This document shows positions 35,501-44,900 of a stretch of 64,000 nucleotides of DNA, one piece after another. The notes below the pieces were generated by a model. The model was not told where the DNA came from and did no database searches. It saw nothing but the letters and a program-made list of their open reading frames with translations. Within the stretch, counting starts at the first letter, position 1; the number at the start of each line of letters is the position of its first letter. The position numbers and the translations under genes were made by a program. The stretch is from positions 248,001-312,000 of the forward strand of contig NZ_JAGTXB010000008.1 of the NCBI RefSeq assembly GCF_018224885.1. Direction: 5' to 3'. The stretch is from Chitinophaga hostae (lineage in GTDB: Bacteria; Bacteroidota; Bacteroidia; Chitinophagales; Chitinophagaceae).

Positions 35501-38500
35501 CATGACGATACAGGAACACGAGGTTATCGCGGGTCAACGTGGTATCTGCCGGATTTAACTGGCTAATAAGAAAAGTAATATCATCTGCCTTCAGCTTCAA
35601 ACTTAATTGCAGGGTACTAAGATGCGCATTTAAAGTATCGCGGCTTCCCAATGGCAATGCTTCATTAGCGCTGATGTTTTTGATCGTAAATGCCTGGTCT
35701 ATCGGGTTGGTGGCTATCCTGTTCAGGTATACCGATGTATATAACGCGGCGGGCTGTTGTCCGTAGAAGGACAATGCCTGTTCCAGTGTAATCCCCAGGC
35801 TGTTCTGCAATCTGAGCAGATCCACGATCGCTACCAGGGTATCATCATTGAGTTGCTGGCCACCCAACGCAGTATACATGATCAGGCTGTTCAGGTTCTC
35901 CATGCTAACACCTGCTTTGCGGTATAGCCGAAGGAAACGGTGCATGCGATCCAATGCTGCTTCATCCAGGTTGACAATTATCTTCTTTGCCGTATTACAG
36001 GTATTATCCTGGTGTTGGATAAAGAGGGTATCACCGGGGTTAATGAACGACTGGTTTAGCAGTTGCTGCAGATCCACATAACTCAACCCGCTTTTCTTTA
36101 AAAACACATCTACTTCCTGCAGGGTAGTGAGCAAAGGAAGGGCACCTGTACTCCAGTATACTGCCTGTCCGGCGGTAGTAGTGTCAGCGGTCACGATCAG
36201 CGTTCTTTCTGCCGGCGATATCTTCAGGTACACGGCTGCTTTGGATGGCGCATCGGGACCAGCGGCATTACCCAGGGTATCCATCAGATCGGCGCGTTCA
36301 ATACTTACAATTTCCAGCAAGCTGTTGCCTCTTTCCTGGTAGATATCGAACGGGAGACCAAAAGAAATATGCGAGAGCGACAATATATCATATGCGTCCT
36401 CATTAACGTATTCCGGTGCAGCACTGAGTTCTGTGGCGCTCAGGTGTGTTTGCCGCAGCTGTTTTACCCGCCAGCCGGTGCCCTCTGCTGATATTTTTGT
36501 AGTGCTGACAGTATCCCGCAGCATATAGGTGTCTACACCTGCAGCAGAATATTTCGGATAAAGCAATGCTTCATCCGTCACGTGCTTTATACCATTATCG
36601 GTAAGGCCTTTCAGGAGGTGCGCACTGATTTTTCCCTTTACCATGTCAACGGTAAAAGTGTTATCAAGCAATATGCCCGTATCAGGACTTACCCCATCTT
36701 CCAACACTTCACAAACCAGGTCGATATAAGGTATGGGGGTATTCGCATTATCACAGTTCAGGTCAATATCGCCAATATCCGGTCTCCTGGTAAACAGCAC
36801 ATCCTTGGCTGTTTTGGTTCCATTGGCCAGCAGGCGGTTTTTCAGGAACTGCAATACATCTGCCAGGTACGCCGCGGGGCCATACACTGATCTGCAATCC
36901 ATACATTCGCAAAGATCTATTTCTTCGAACAGGCTTTTCAGGTTAGGAAAATTCTTCGATACCTGTTCTATCTTCAGCGATAACGCTTCTCCATTCAGTG
37001 CTTTCAGCTTACCTGCACCGGCATATTCCTTCAGTTCCGCACCCAATGTCATGGCAGCGGTGTGAATGTTTACCGCTTTCTGATAAACATCAGTGGCTTC
37101 TTTTTCAGAGAAGGTTTGGTCCTTGCTGTACTTTGTAACAAACTGTTTCTGCCCCAGTCCTACGATATGATAAGCTGCCGTTAGCTGATCATCCTGCAGC
37201 TTTTTAGCTTTGCTATAATCGGGGGTGAGCTTATACAGTCTTTGCAGGGAACGCAGTTGTGCCCTGTCGTTGTCGGACACCTGCGTATCTTTCAGCTGTG
37301 CATCGATGGACTTGCCGCCAAGATCTATATCCGGCAATTGTTTCAGCTGATCCATTGCATCGGGCTGATCTCTTTTGAAGTCTGCCATAAAGGCCACATG
37401 CGGATATTTTTGGCGAAACCGGTTTTGCAATATGGCAGCATGCGTATGCAAGGCGTCTTTACTGGCGGTCATGCTGGCTCTTAGCTTGTCGTTGGGCAGG
37501 CGGTTGAGCATATCTTTCCACTCATCGGCAGATAGCGCGGCGAGTTGCGACACGTCCTTTTCTTCTTTGATATTGGCGGTCTCTTTTACGTGTTTGATCA
37601 GCGTTTCATCGGTGCCCAGCAAACTGGCGATGTTAATATCTACCGTTGCCCCTTTGGCGGCGGTGACGTCTGAAAAGGGATTGGCGGCGATGATGTTGTT
37701 CAGCAGCTGTGGCAGGTTCCCAAAAGCATTTTGGCTGATCAGTTCCACCAGGTTTTTATAAGATCCTTCTTTTATACTGCCTACAATCAGGTTAGCCCAT
37801 TGCTGTGGTCTTTCTTCCTGTATATATTTCTTTGCTTCTTCCTGTAATTCCTGCAGCTGGCGCAGTATGCGGGACAAAGTTTTACTGATATCAGGGATGA
37901 TATTGGCAGCGATGGCATCTGTAATGTCCTGCTTGATAACATCTGCATCTATCAATGCTGTTTCATACACCAATGATTTCACATCGGAGGAAATGTTGAT
38001 GGCCACCCTGGTGGTCAGCCATTGCTCCAGGTCGTTTTTCAACAAGGTACCTTCCCTGAACAGGCCGTAGAAAAAGGCGGGTTCAAACTGAAACTGTTGT
38101 TGAATTTTATATGACAGCGCCAGGTATTCGATGCGGTTATAATCGATACCGGTTTCCCTGTTAAGGAAAGTAATATCCGGGTGTTCCTTTGTTTCCTCCA
38201 GCCTTTCCAAGGGTATTTTACCTGTTACGGGAGATAATATCTGCAGATAGTTCTCATATTCACTGATCGTACGACCGGCGCTTTCTTTCAGGTGAATATC
38301 GATATTTACCCGGCTGGGTGCATTGAATACAATGTTGTTGATATCTGTTTCAAACAGCAGTTGTTCTTCCAGGTATACTCTCATCAGCAGGTCTGCGCTT
38401 TTATATTCATTTTCTGCCGCCCGCTGCTGATCATAGGGGATGCTGTATTTTCCGGCGGAGTCGGTGATGGCCTCTCCCAACACCGTATCTGAACGCAGGT

Positions 38501-38909
38501 CTTTATCAAATGCCCTGACCGTAAGACCTGGTGCGGGTGTATTATCAGGCTGGAAAACGGTACCGGTTACGATAGCAGTTTGTACATTTGCGCGTGCGCC
38601 TTTTGCCTCCACTTCCAGCACTATTTCGTTGGTTGTTTCATGAATATTCCAGCGTTTGGTGTCGTGGCTGCCGGTGAGTACCATTTCTTCGTGCCAGACC
38701 CTGAAATAAATGTGCGGATTATGCCGGAGTAATTCCTGCACGAGGCCTTCGTTGAAAGTCAGCATGAACCGGCCGTTTTCGTCGGTCATACCTTTGGCGA
38801 GCGGCACATTGATGAGTGCTTCTGTGCTCCAGGCCTCAATCCTCAATCCTTGGAGGGGGTGGCCTGTTCGGGAACTTTTAATGTGCCCTTTGATGAGGTT
38901 TGCTTTCAT
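29544..38909 (-). CDS. Tc toxin subunit A (TcA-like, VRP1/TcdA family)
   Basis: 3121 residues from ATG 38909 (the open frame reaches back to 38945 through an ATT). Order of parts: two transthyretin/carboxypeptidase-regulatory-like beta modules (about 5-95 and 105-205, e.g. IVTGTVFQPDNTPAPGLTV); a helical region; the VRP1 block from about 655 (CECMDCRSVYGPAAYLADVL); the neuraminidase-like/ABC-toxin N region about 1600-1900; a long coiled coil from about 2490 (EKKDNEALALLRAGEEIKL); a Gly-rich hydrophobic pore segment about 2550-2610; and the TcB-binding domain from about 2820 (DYPGHYLRRIKTIAVSIP). TcA forms the pentameric pore that injects the TcB/TcC payload. No N-terminal signal peptide is seen, as usual for Tc toxins. 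It lies 82 bases behind the TcB/TcC gene. Confidence 0.9.
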   Translation of the reverse strand: MKANLIKGHIKSSRTGHPLQGLRIEAWSTEALINVPLAKGMTDENGRFMLTFNEGLVQELLRHNPHIYFRVWHEEMVLTGSHDTKRWNIHETTNEIVLEVEAKGARANVQTAIVTGTVFQPDNTPAPGLTVRAFDKDLRSDTVLGEAITDSAGKYSIPYDQQRAAENEYKSADLLMRVYLEEQLLFETDINNIVFNAPSRVNIDIHLKESAGRTISEYENYLQILSPVTGKIPLERLEETKEHPDITFLNRETGIDYNRIEYLALSYKIQQQFQFEPAFFYGLFREGTLLKNDLEQWLTTRVAINISSDVKSLVYETALIDADVIKQDITDAIAANIIPDISKTLSRILRQLQELQEEAKKYIQEERPQQWANLIVGSIKEGSYKNLVELISQNAFGNLPQLLNNIIAANPFSDVTAAKGATVDINIASLLGTDETLIKHVKETANIKEEKDVSQLAALSADEWKDMLNRLPNDKLRASMTASKDALHTHAAILQNRFRQKYPHVAFMADFKRDQPDAMDQLKQLPDIDLGGKSIDAQLKDTQVSDNDRAQLRSLQRLYKLTPDYSKAKKLQDDQLTAAYHIVGLGQKQFVTKYSKDQTFSEKEATDVYQKAVNIHTAAMTLGAELKEYAGAGKLKALNGEALSLKIEQVSKNFPNLKSLFEEIDLCECMDCRSVYGPAAYLADVLQFLKNRLLANGTKTAKDVLFTRRPDIGDIDLNCDNANTPIPYIDLVCEVLEDGVSPDTGILLDNTFTVDMVKGKISAHLLKGLTDNGIKHVTDEALLYPKYSAAGVDTYMLRDTVSTTKISAEGTGWRVKQLRQTHLSATELSAAPEYVNEDAYDILSLSHISFGLPFDIYQERGNSLLEIVSIERADLMDTLGNAAGPDAPSKAAVYLKISPAERTLIVTADTTTAGQAVYWSTGALPLLTTLQEVDVFLKKSGLSYVDLQQLLNQSFINPGDTLFIQHQDNTCNTAKKIIVNLDEAALDRMHRFLRLYRKAGVSMENLNSLIMYTALGGQQLNDDTLVAIVDLLRLQNSLGITLEQALSFYGQQPAALYTSVYLNRIATNPIDQAFTIKNISANEALPLGSRDTLNAHLSTLQLSLKLKADDITFLISQLNPADTTLTRDNLVFLYRHALLANLLGLKLPAMFTYSTLAALPLFTAPAATSAFVSSVRFLQTTGFNVGELQWFLQNIDPTGLLAMQDATITTWLTSLQTAYQQAFNNTRSAFDATLSPDENKNALKPQMSLLPGLAAAAVDKILAIISGTFADALTPQAYAAANLGGYFDTLDIQAKITALLALAPADPGLTAARNALIQSLSTPVSLYLFRAAKQTALYNAVGGTFGTTDVITEVLLKYGSLKFPGPAALLGDILSDDTLIDQVNTPPAPPAITPAGFDAQYRATRLLKLIVSYLSKISISAMDLQWFLQNNAAMGWLEPDTLRYAGDVPAADFGKWVKWQEALLLMQNYGTVQSPADPAVVLSWTDVWGQVASGAPQPDTLQTLSLFTGWDGTDVSDLTAWYGYTYPADFKLPATYLRLEAATAALRLLGVPVATATQFIQPVLTSAETDLITQTLRNKYDDKQWLNVIQPVEDALRPKKRDALVAYLLAFNPDLNGPDDLYDYFLMDVLMQPGQPSSRIVMAHGILQLFIQRCLMALEPDAIADVTNDDGWSQWIWMKNFQVWVANRKVFLYPENWIEPELRADQSYFFADLIAELQQNEITDDNVETAAIHYLEKLDDVATLDVRACYYDVSTYTMHVVARVRGGSTYYYRTGVKERKWEPWTKVDVDISGDHLLAYMLNNRLFLAWHLPTEEIQQGQSVAIPSTPINQAAPAPLKRFKIQLATSECINGVWQPKRTSQDVLHTNYYTDLNPVKDTFRMLDFDMGAVGYGILCTFDNHSIGMFNLTGCKGYPEVAYWGGQSLPYLDFIPDFMDTDFLQMQYRESDGRSVDTLSMRSIFSPYKFEPILNATPGIFRITYPHEFSLIDWIYVALELISAKNGYAANAEFSSHRRFVMPMASFMPFFYADGSREYVIIPGFFGEDGTNARTFSDIYKFVTDLIALVVKYVKILIADPAHDFNKMLQQLYADPEYIRLTAEWNFYKKHKPQLMFRNFYHPLVCYIKSTVYKGGLPAIMNYDVQSKVNSFKFDVTYQPQSPVATPYPIENIDFDADGAYSSYNWELFYHLPFFIGNQLSQNQRFEEARKWYHYIFNPIGGAGGSAPQKYWITKPFHEFFDYVDQRIDTIMTDIASDPTGTVYKDLVNAVESWRENPFMPHEVARTRPLAYQKALLMKYLDNLIAWGDNLFMQNTMESLVQATQLYILADKLLGPKPMIIPPAVPVPDQTYNQLELKLDAFSNAMVDLENLVPDLNVLPHKGAELPTPHNTVSSLYFCIPANEQLLSYWDTIDDRLYKIRNSEDINGVHRVLALFAPPIDPGMLVRAAAAGLDISTVTSMLNAPLPLYRFHVILQKATELAEQVKATGAALLSALEKKDNEALALLRAGEEIKLQQQLLLIRQAQVEEATESIVALEKSKAISQKKYDYYSSRDFMNGWEIAQAGISAGAIISEIVATVLDATSGGTHMIPIITGGGAGFGGSPVVTVSFGGNNVGSSTGQFGTLFRGIAGILHSTSNLIGNIGAYQRRMDEWGLQKDLASLELEQMDQQIVVAGIRKDIAVKETTTQQLRIQQAQEVNTFMTSKYTNKDLYAWMTGQISNLYFQSYQLAFAMAKQAEQCYQFELAADSNVIKYNYWDTMKKGLLSGERLLLDVKRLESNYLHNNQREFELNKNISVAALSPEALVQLRNTGHCDINIPEMLFDMDYPGHYLRRIKTIAVSIPCISGPLVSISCTLSQVSNKYRRNTKLNPAGADAYDKYVEKAGGDDRFTYNLGAIQSIATSHAQNDSGLFELNFRDDRYLPFEGTGAISSWHLEMNDPASLAQFDYQTITDVIIQMSYTSRQGGGLFKKQTTDYLKLLFKKIVDSVPVAGLFRMFDLRHEMSDNWYAFMNGTGTFSGSLTKGGLPYFTQNSAIKVTVQNVALFVLTSNSGNLMVSVNGAPAQAMTKNAAKFGTQIQLLDPISTITGNLKQPGDHIDYSFAVQNFGTVKGTIAGAWLVVNYTME

Positions 38910-38946
38910 TTTTTTGGAATTAGAACAATGAAGATGGATTTTCAAT

Positions 38947-38978
38947 GTACCGTGGCAGCTGCTTCGCTACCACGGTAC
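38947..38978 (-). promoter_or_regulatory. Hairpin between the two Tc toxin genes
   Basis: GTACCGTGG (38947-38955) pairs with CCACGGTAC (38970-38978); inside, AGC pairs with GCT. There is no T-run, so it is more likely an mRNA-stability or processing element than a terminator. Confidence 0.4.
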
Positions 38979-38991
38979 CGGCTATACGTTT

Positions 38992-41900
38992 TTATTGCTG
39001 TGCCTGTACGCCTCCGACCGTAGCGGCTGCAGGAGCAACCACATTGGGTGTCAGGCTCAGGAATGGACTCAGGTAGGTCGGATTGAATACGGTTGGCGAA
39101 GCTAATCCGGTAACTACTGATGGTTGCACCAGGCCGGTAGTATGTGTACCTGCAAATGCCACTACCTGGTTATAATTGACAGCACCTACAAAGTTGGTGT
39201 AAGCCGTAATGCTTCGTCCCGTTTGATTGGACAGCGCCTGTACTGCCGCCGGATCATGGGCTACATTACACATCAGCAACATTGTCCGTCCCTGTGGGGC
39301 GCTCTGAATCATAGGGGCGAGTTCTTCTATCGGCGCCATCGTTCCAGCGGCCGTCTGGAACAAGCCAGGCTCTCCATGGCTACCGATAACAGCAACACCT
39401 CGTGGAACTGTTGGTTCAAGGCTGGCCATATCGCTGATCAGCGCTGCATCTGAAGACAGTTCCCTGGCCGTACCTGTAGAGAACCTCGATATACCAAACC
39501 TGGCAACACCTGTTCCCAGCTCTGCTACGTTTCCAATTAACGCACCTCTTTCCAGTCCTCTCTCGCCATCAACCGCCACACCTACGGTACCCCCTACCAG
39601 TCCGCCGGGAGAACTGAGGGAAGACACCGTATTCAGGGCATGCCTCATTTCCGCGTCCTGCGCAGCAGTAGTACCGCCGCTATAGGAAACACCCAGTTGT
39701 ATGGCACTCGTGGTAGTTACCGCAATACCTCCCGCAGTGGCCATGGCTCCCGCTGCCAGCACCAGCAAAGGTGTGGCTGCACCGGCAGTGAATATAGTCA
39801 GCAAACCGGCCCCCAGCAATAACAAACCGCCAAGTAAAGTGGCGCCGCCGCGGCTCCAGAAAGAACGTTCTCCTCCTCCACCGCCGCCGCTGCCGGTACC
39901 TCCCGGCGTTCCGCTGGAACTGCCTCCTGGTGTACCCTGCGGACTACCACCAGGACTACCGTTCGGACTACCGCCAGGGCTACCCTGCGGGCTGCCACCC
40001 GGTACGCCACCCGGAGATCCGCCTGGCCCTCCACTCGGAGAACCACCAGGAGATCCGCCTGGCGCACCTCCCGGCGTACCGGTAGGACCGCTTTGCGGAG
40101 CCGTATCCGGCGGTGGTGAAGCAGGAGTGCCTCCCGGAGAACCGCCTGTTGTTGGTGGTGTGGTGCCCGAACCAGAGCCGGAACCAGAGCCACTTCCGCC
40201 GGGATGTGTGGGTCCTGAACCATGGGAGCCGCTTCGTCGTCCGCGCGGCAACCGGTAAAGATTGTCATCACCGAAATTCCATCGCCCACCGGTACCACTG
40301 GCATTCGGTTCCCAGGTAGGCATTCTCCGGAAACCATAACCCTGTCTTCTTAAAACCCGGGCAATATCAGCTTCCGTTTCACGGCCGGTAGCATGACCGG
40401 AAATCGTTACACCATCCATACCCGTTGGATCATGTATCATCACAGGATTATTGGAACAATAGCGATACAAATTCATACCATCCACAAATCCCCCGGGATC
40501 GCTGCTGGTCCAACGTCCCAGCCACGCCGCATAATAACGTGCACCTACATAATAAAAACCTGTTTCTTCATCTCTCTCCTTCCCGCAAAAACGGTAACGT
40601 TTCATACTCAGGTCTGCTCCCGGTTTAGAAATACGATAGGCCGAAGTGCCGAAAGGATGATATTCTTCATAAGAGATCACTTCTCCCGCAGTATTGGTTT
40701 CCATCACTGCCGAACCAATATGGTTTCCATATTGATAACGTATCACCGGCACGTTGAGCGCCGACGCAGGATCAGCGCCCAGCGTATCAATGGTTTTGGT
40801 ATCTATCTGTGCAATAGTGCCCACATTATCGGCTACGCGCAGTGTATATCGTTCAAAATCGGGCGCCCCCATACCGGTACTTTCACGATAAATTTCTACT
40901 GCACCGAGATAAATACGCTCCAGCTTTTTTCCGCCGATGCGCTCAATAATTTTCCGCGCGCGCTGCCCACCGGAGCCATACACGTAATATGCGTGCCCGC
41001 CGCCGCCCAGGTTCACACTACTCAGCTGCGACTGAAAATTCCATTCTATACTGTTAGCCCCCGGCAAATGCGGCATGGAAGTCATATTGCCTCCCGCATT
41101 ATGCACATAGGCTCCGGAAAATACGCCCGGCGCATCTCCCGGCATACTGGTGGCCTTCAACCGGTTGGTCACATTAGTGGGATCATCTTCATATTCGTAC
41201 TTATAACGCTGTTGCCAGGTAGCCCCGGTAGCACTGTGTTTCAACGATTGAATATTGCCGCAATCATCAAAAGCATATTGCTCGGTATATATCCGGACAG
41301 CAGTGCTGTTATTCATTTCCGGTAATTGCGGAATGAAGGAGATATCCGTATTGTTACGCTGCGTATCCATCGTTAAACCCGAATGTTCCCTTCCGCTGGC
41401 CTTTGTCAGCTGGTAAACAGCATCATATTCAAACAACGATTCCGGGTACACTACCGTATTCTTAAAAAAATGTGTTTGCTGCGCATCATCCCGGATCTGG
41501 GTGATGTTACCTTTGGGATCATAGGTAAACGAAATATTCTGCAGTGCTGCCGCTTCGGCATCTGTATCTTTCTGTAAGGTCAGCAGATCCGTTAAGCGGA
41601 AAGTCAGCGGATCATAGAAATATTTCGTGATGGTGCCATTACCATATTGCGCCATTTGTCTTTGCCCCCGGGCATCATAATCCTGGCTTTTCAGGAACGG
41701 AATAAAGGCGCCTGCTCCACGAATCTTCACATTCAGCGTGGCAATATGATTGGCTTCATTATAGATGGGTTGTACAATGGATTGATCCGGCAATGTAGCC
41801 ATCACAGGGCGGTTTAGCGCATCAAATGTTCCGGAGGAAGAATAAGTGGCTGTTTCCAGCAACGGATCGGCAGCTGTAAGAATATCCGGGATCACCACAA

Positions 41901-44900
41901 GCCCTTTCAGTGGGGTCCAGTCTATCAGCTGTTTGTAATCTTTCGTTAGTCTTTTCTCTGCTTCGGTAATATTACCTTTGAAATCGATGTGCTTAACAGT
42001 GCTCACACCACTCTGATCATACACCTGGTATACTTTTCCTTTCATGTTCAGCAACCTGGCCTGTGCATCGGGAAACAGGTCGCCATACACGATGCGTGCA
42101 TACATCCATTCGGTAGCTCCTATTTTCAGGTAACTGCTCACCGGGCGGTCCATGGCATCGAACTCAAAACGGTAATACTGCCCGGCAGCATTCCACATTT
42201 TGTAAATGCGGCCCTGTACATCCTGGAATACCCATTTCTTTCCTTTTTCAGCAGTATCGGAATACATAGGCGCACCGGCGAGATTGCTTACGCCATAACT
42301 AACCAGCCGATTCAGCTGATCGAACGATTTGGAATATCTTCCCAATGCATCTGTTTCCACCCATACGGCTGTTTTTTTACCGCCTCCGTAATCTGCCACC
42401 GTCATCAAAGGCCGGCCCATGGAGTCTGCATGAAAAGTAGCCGGTGTCTGATTATGGCGTGCAGCCAGCCATGCAGCCCTTGTTTCCGGATCGGCCGGTT
42501 CCGGATCTGCCGGCAACGGGCTGCCACGGTCACTGTACCATTGACTGGCCACTACGTTATCATTTACATCGTACGATTTAAAATACCAGGGATTGAACTC
42601 CGTATTGGAAAAAGTGCCGTTAGGGAATGCTGTTTTAATTAACCTGCCGGTAGGATCGTAGTAACGGGTTGCCGTTGCACCGGTTTCCACCAATTCACTT
42701 TCAGATTCGAAATGAAAAGTAGTACTGAAATAAGGTTCATATTTTTTCACCATATTCCCCTTATTGTTATAGATGGTGCGGCCATTGCCAATCCAGCGCG
42801 GATCCGCGTCTACCTCATCTGCGGTATGGGTAACAGGATTCCATACCTTCGCTTTACCGGGGTTCACCTGGTTTTTGGTCATGATTACACCGCCGTTACC
42901 ATTGGAATAAGCGTAACTCTCCTGCCAACGCGGATTGGAAACGCCATGCTGTTCCCTGCTGAAACAATGCACATAATTGGGTTTACCATTATTTACCCAG
43001 TTAAAAAGATCATACTCCATGTAGTTGGTAGGATCTGCCAGCGTATCGCCGTCACTGCTGCCGGCCTTTCCCATAACAGCTATTTTAACCACAAATCCAA
43101 GTTCATCTGTTTCCACTGCAGAACGGTTTCCGTTGGGATCAGTGAGCAACCAGGGTTTCAGCACCCGGTAATCATTGTCTGCCGTTACGGTATTACCGAT
43201 CGCGTCTGTGCAGCTTTGCACCAGTATATGCAGGTCGTCGTATTGTATATGATGTTCTCTTCCGAATACATCTTTTGTACCGGTAGGAATATAAAAATCA
43301 ACTGCGGGGGTGGCAGAAAAAATATCTGTTCCCGAAGGCGCCCACCAATGCGCATCAGCTTCTGTATGTGTATAGCCTGCCGCTGCGAGCATTGCCGGCG
43401 TTACTTCGGCGCCATAATACTTGGTGACCAGGTTTTGTGTAAATGTGAGCTGATATTTTTTATGTACAAAGCCTAACGCTGAAAGCGTTCCCAATGCCAG
43501 CGGACCGGAGAGATCATCTTTCAGGAAATAGATCCGGCCATGAGCGGATAATCTTTTTTGAATACTACCTGTAAACTCTTCTTCATACTGTATAACAGGA
43601 GCTCCCGGAACGCCTGCCAGGTTTATTTTATGCAGATAAAAACCGGGAGGCTGCGTAATACCGGCTACTTCATATGCCATCGATTCACATAGCTCACGTA
43701 AACGATAGGTATCGTCTCCGGTCACATCTGTTGTATAAACAGTTTCATTATAAGCAATATGCAGTTTCCGCTGTTCATCCCACACTTTATCCGGAATATC
43801 ATTGGGCGCCACAGGTCTGCTTAACCGCGGATATACTACCGCAACGGATTTGGTCGTATATCCCAGGTCGTCTGTTTCCAGCACAAAGGAATGTGCGATG
43901 CGGGGATCTGCCTGGTTTCGCTCAAACGCATAGGTAATACTTTCTGATGGCAGTACCAGGAAGGACGCATATGGGTTACTCCCTTTAGGTTGTATCAGGC
44001 GTATTTCATTGTTGGCCTGCATGGCAGTATAAGGACAAGATTCCTGCGCAGTTCCGTCAAATGCATATACCTCTGTCCGCAGGTGCTGACCTTTACATGC
44101 CCGTAGCGCCTCGTGAATTTCATCAGGCTGCAAACCTGCCGGCAATACAGGATCCGGCATATCATAAGGTGTAATAGTACCATTAAAATATTCTGCCGCA
44201 CACTGGTGCAGCAATCGCTGGTTAGCGAGGTAAGCACCGGTATGGAACCAGGAAATAGTGGTGATGGGAGGCTGGTGCAGATCTTCCTCTACTACATTCA
44301 GCGCAACGTTGAGTTTAAACTGGCTGAATACTTCTGTATCATTTTGTTCTACCCGGGCAAATCCCCGGAACTCCTTTTCTGTAGCATCGTAGTAGCCGTG
44401 GCGGTAGCTGTAGGTGTTGGTAAAAATAGTTTCCCTGATCTTATCAGCAGTAGTTACACGGGAAATGCAATGCACCGGAAACGGGAGCTTCGTGATCCAG
44501 GGAATTCCTTTCTGTTTATCTTCCAGGTAATAAAAGGTAGAAGATTTATATGCTATGGTCACTTCTTTGCCACAATTATTTTTATGGCCGATCAGTAAGG
44601 CAGGTTTCTTACCACCCATCAGATCGATATACTGCAATGGTTTACTGGCTATCGGCGACGCATATACGATAGCTGCCGTACCGGCTCCCAGGAAATCCAT
44701 CACAGATACATGAGACATATTATCCACGGCAGGAAAAGCACTGAGTATTTCCGGAGCAGCGGCCCATTCGTTGCCGTTGAGGTTCATCCATACGCTGAAA
44801 TTATTTTTTCCCAGGTAAACTATATCGGTAGTGCCGGAGCCGTCAATATCCGCGAGTCTTAAATAGGCAGGATTAAACTGATCAGGGTGATCGAATACCG

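Noticed and set aside
39890..40250. Repeated units looking like a tandem array
   Set aside because: Unit lengths and codons vary, there are no spacers of equal size, and the frame is kept as protein; it is a coding repeat, not CRISPR.
39701..40258. 185-codon plus-strand frame rich in Pro and Gly
   Set aside because: It is the reverse-strand shadow of the Gly/Ser/Pro linker in the Tc toxin; the toxin frame is far longer and has the domain order of the family.
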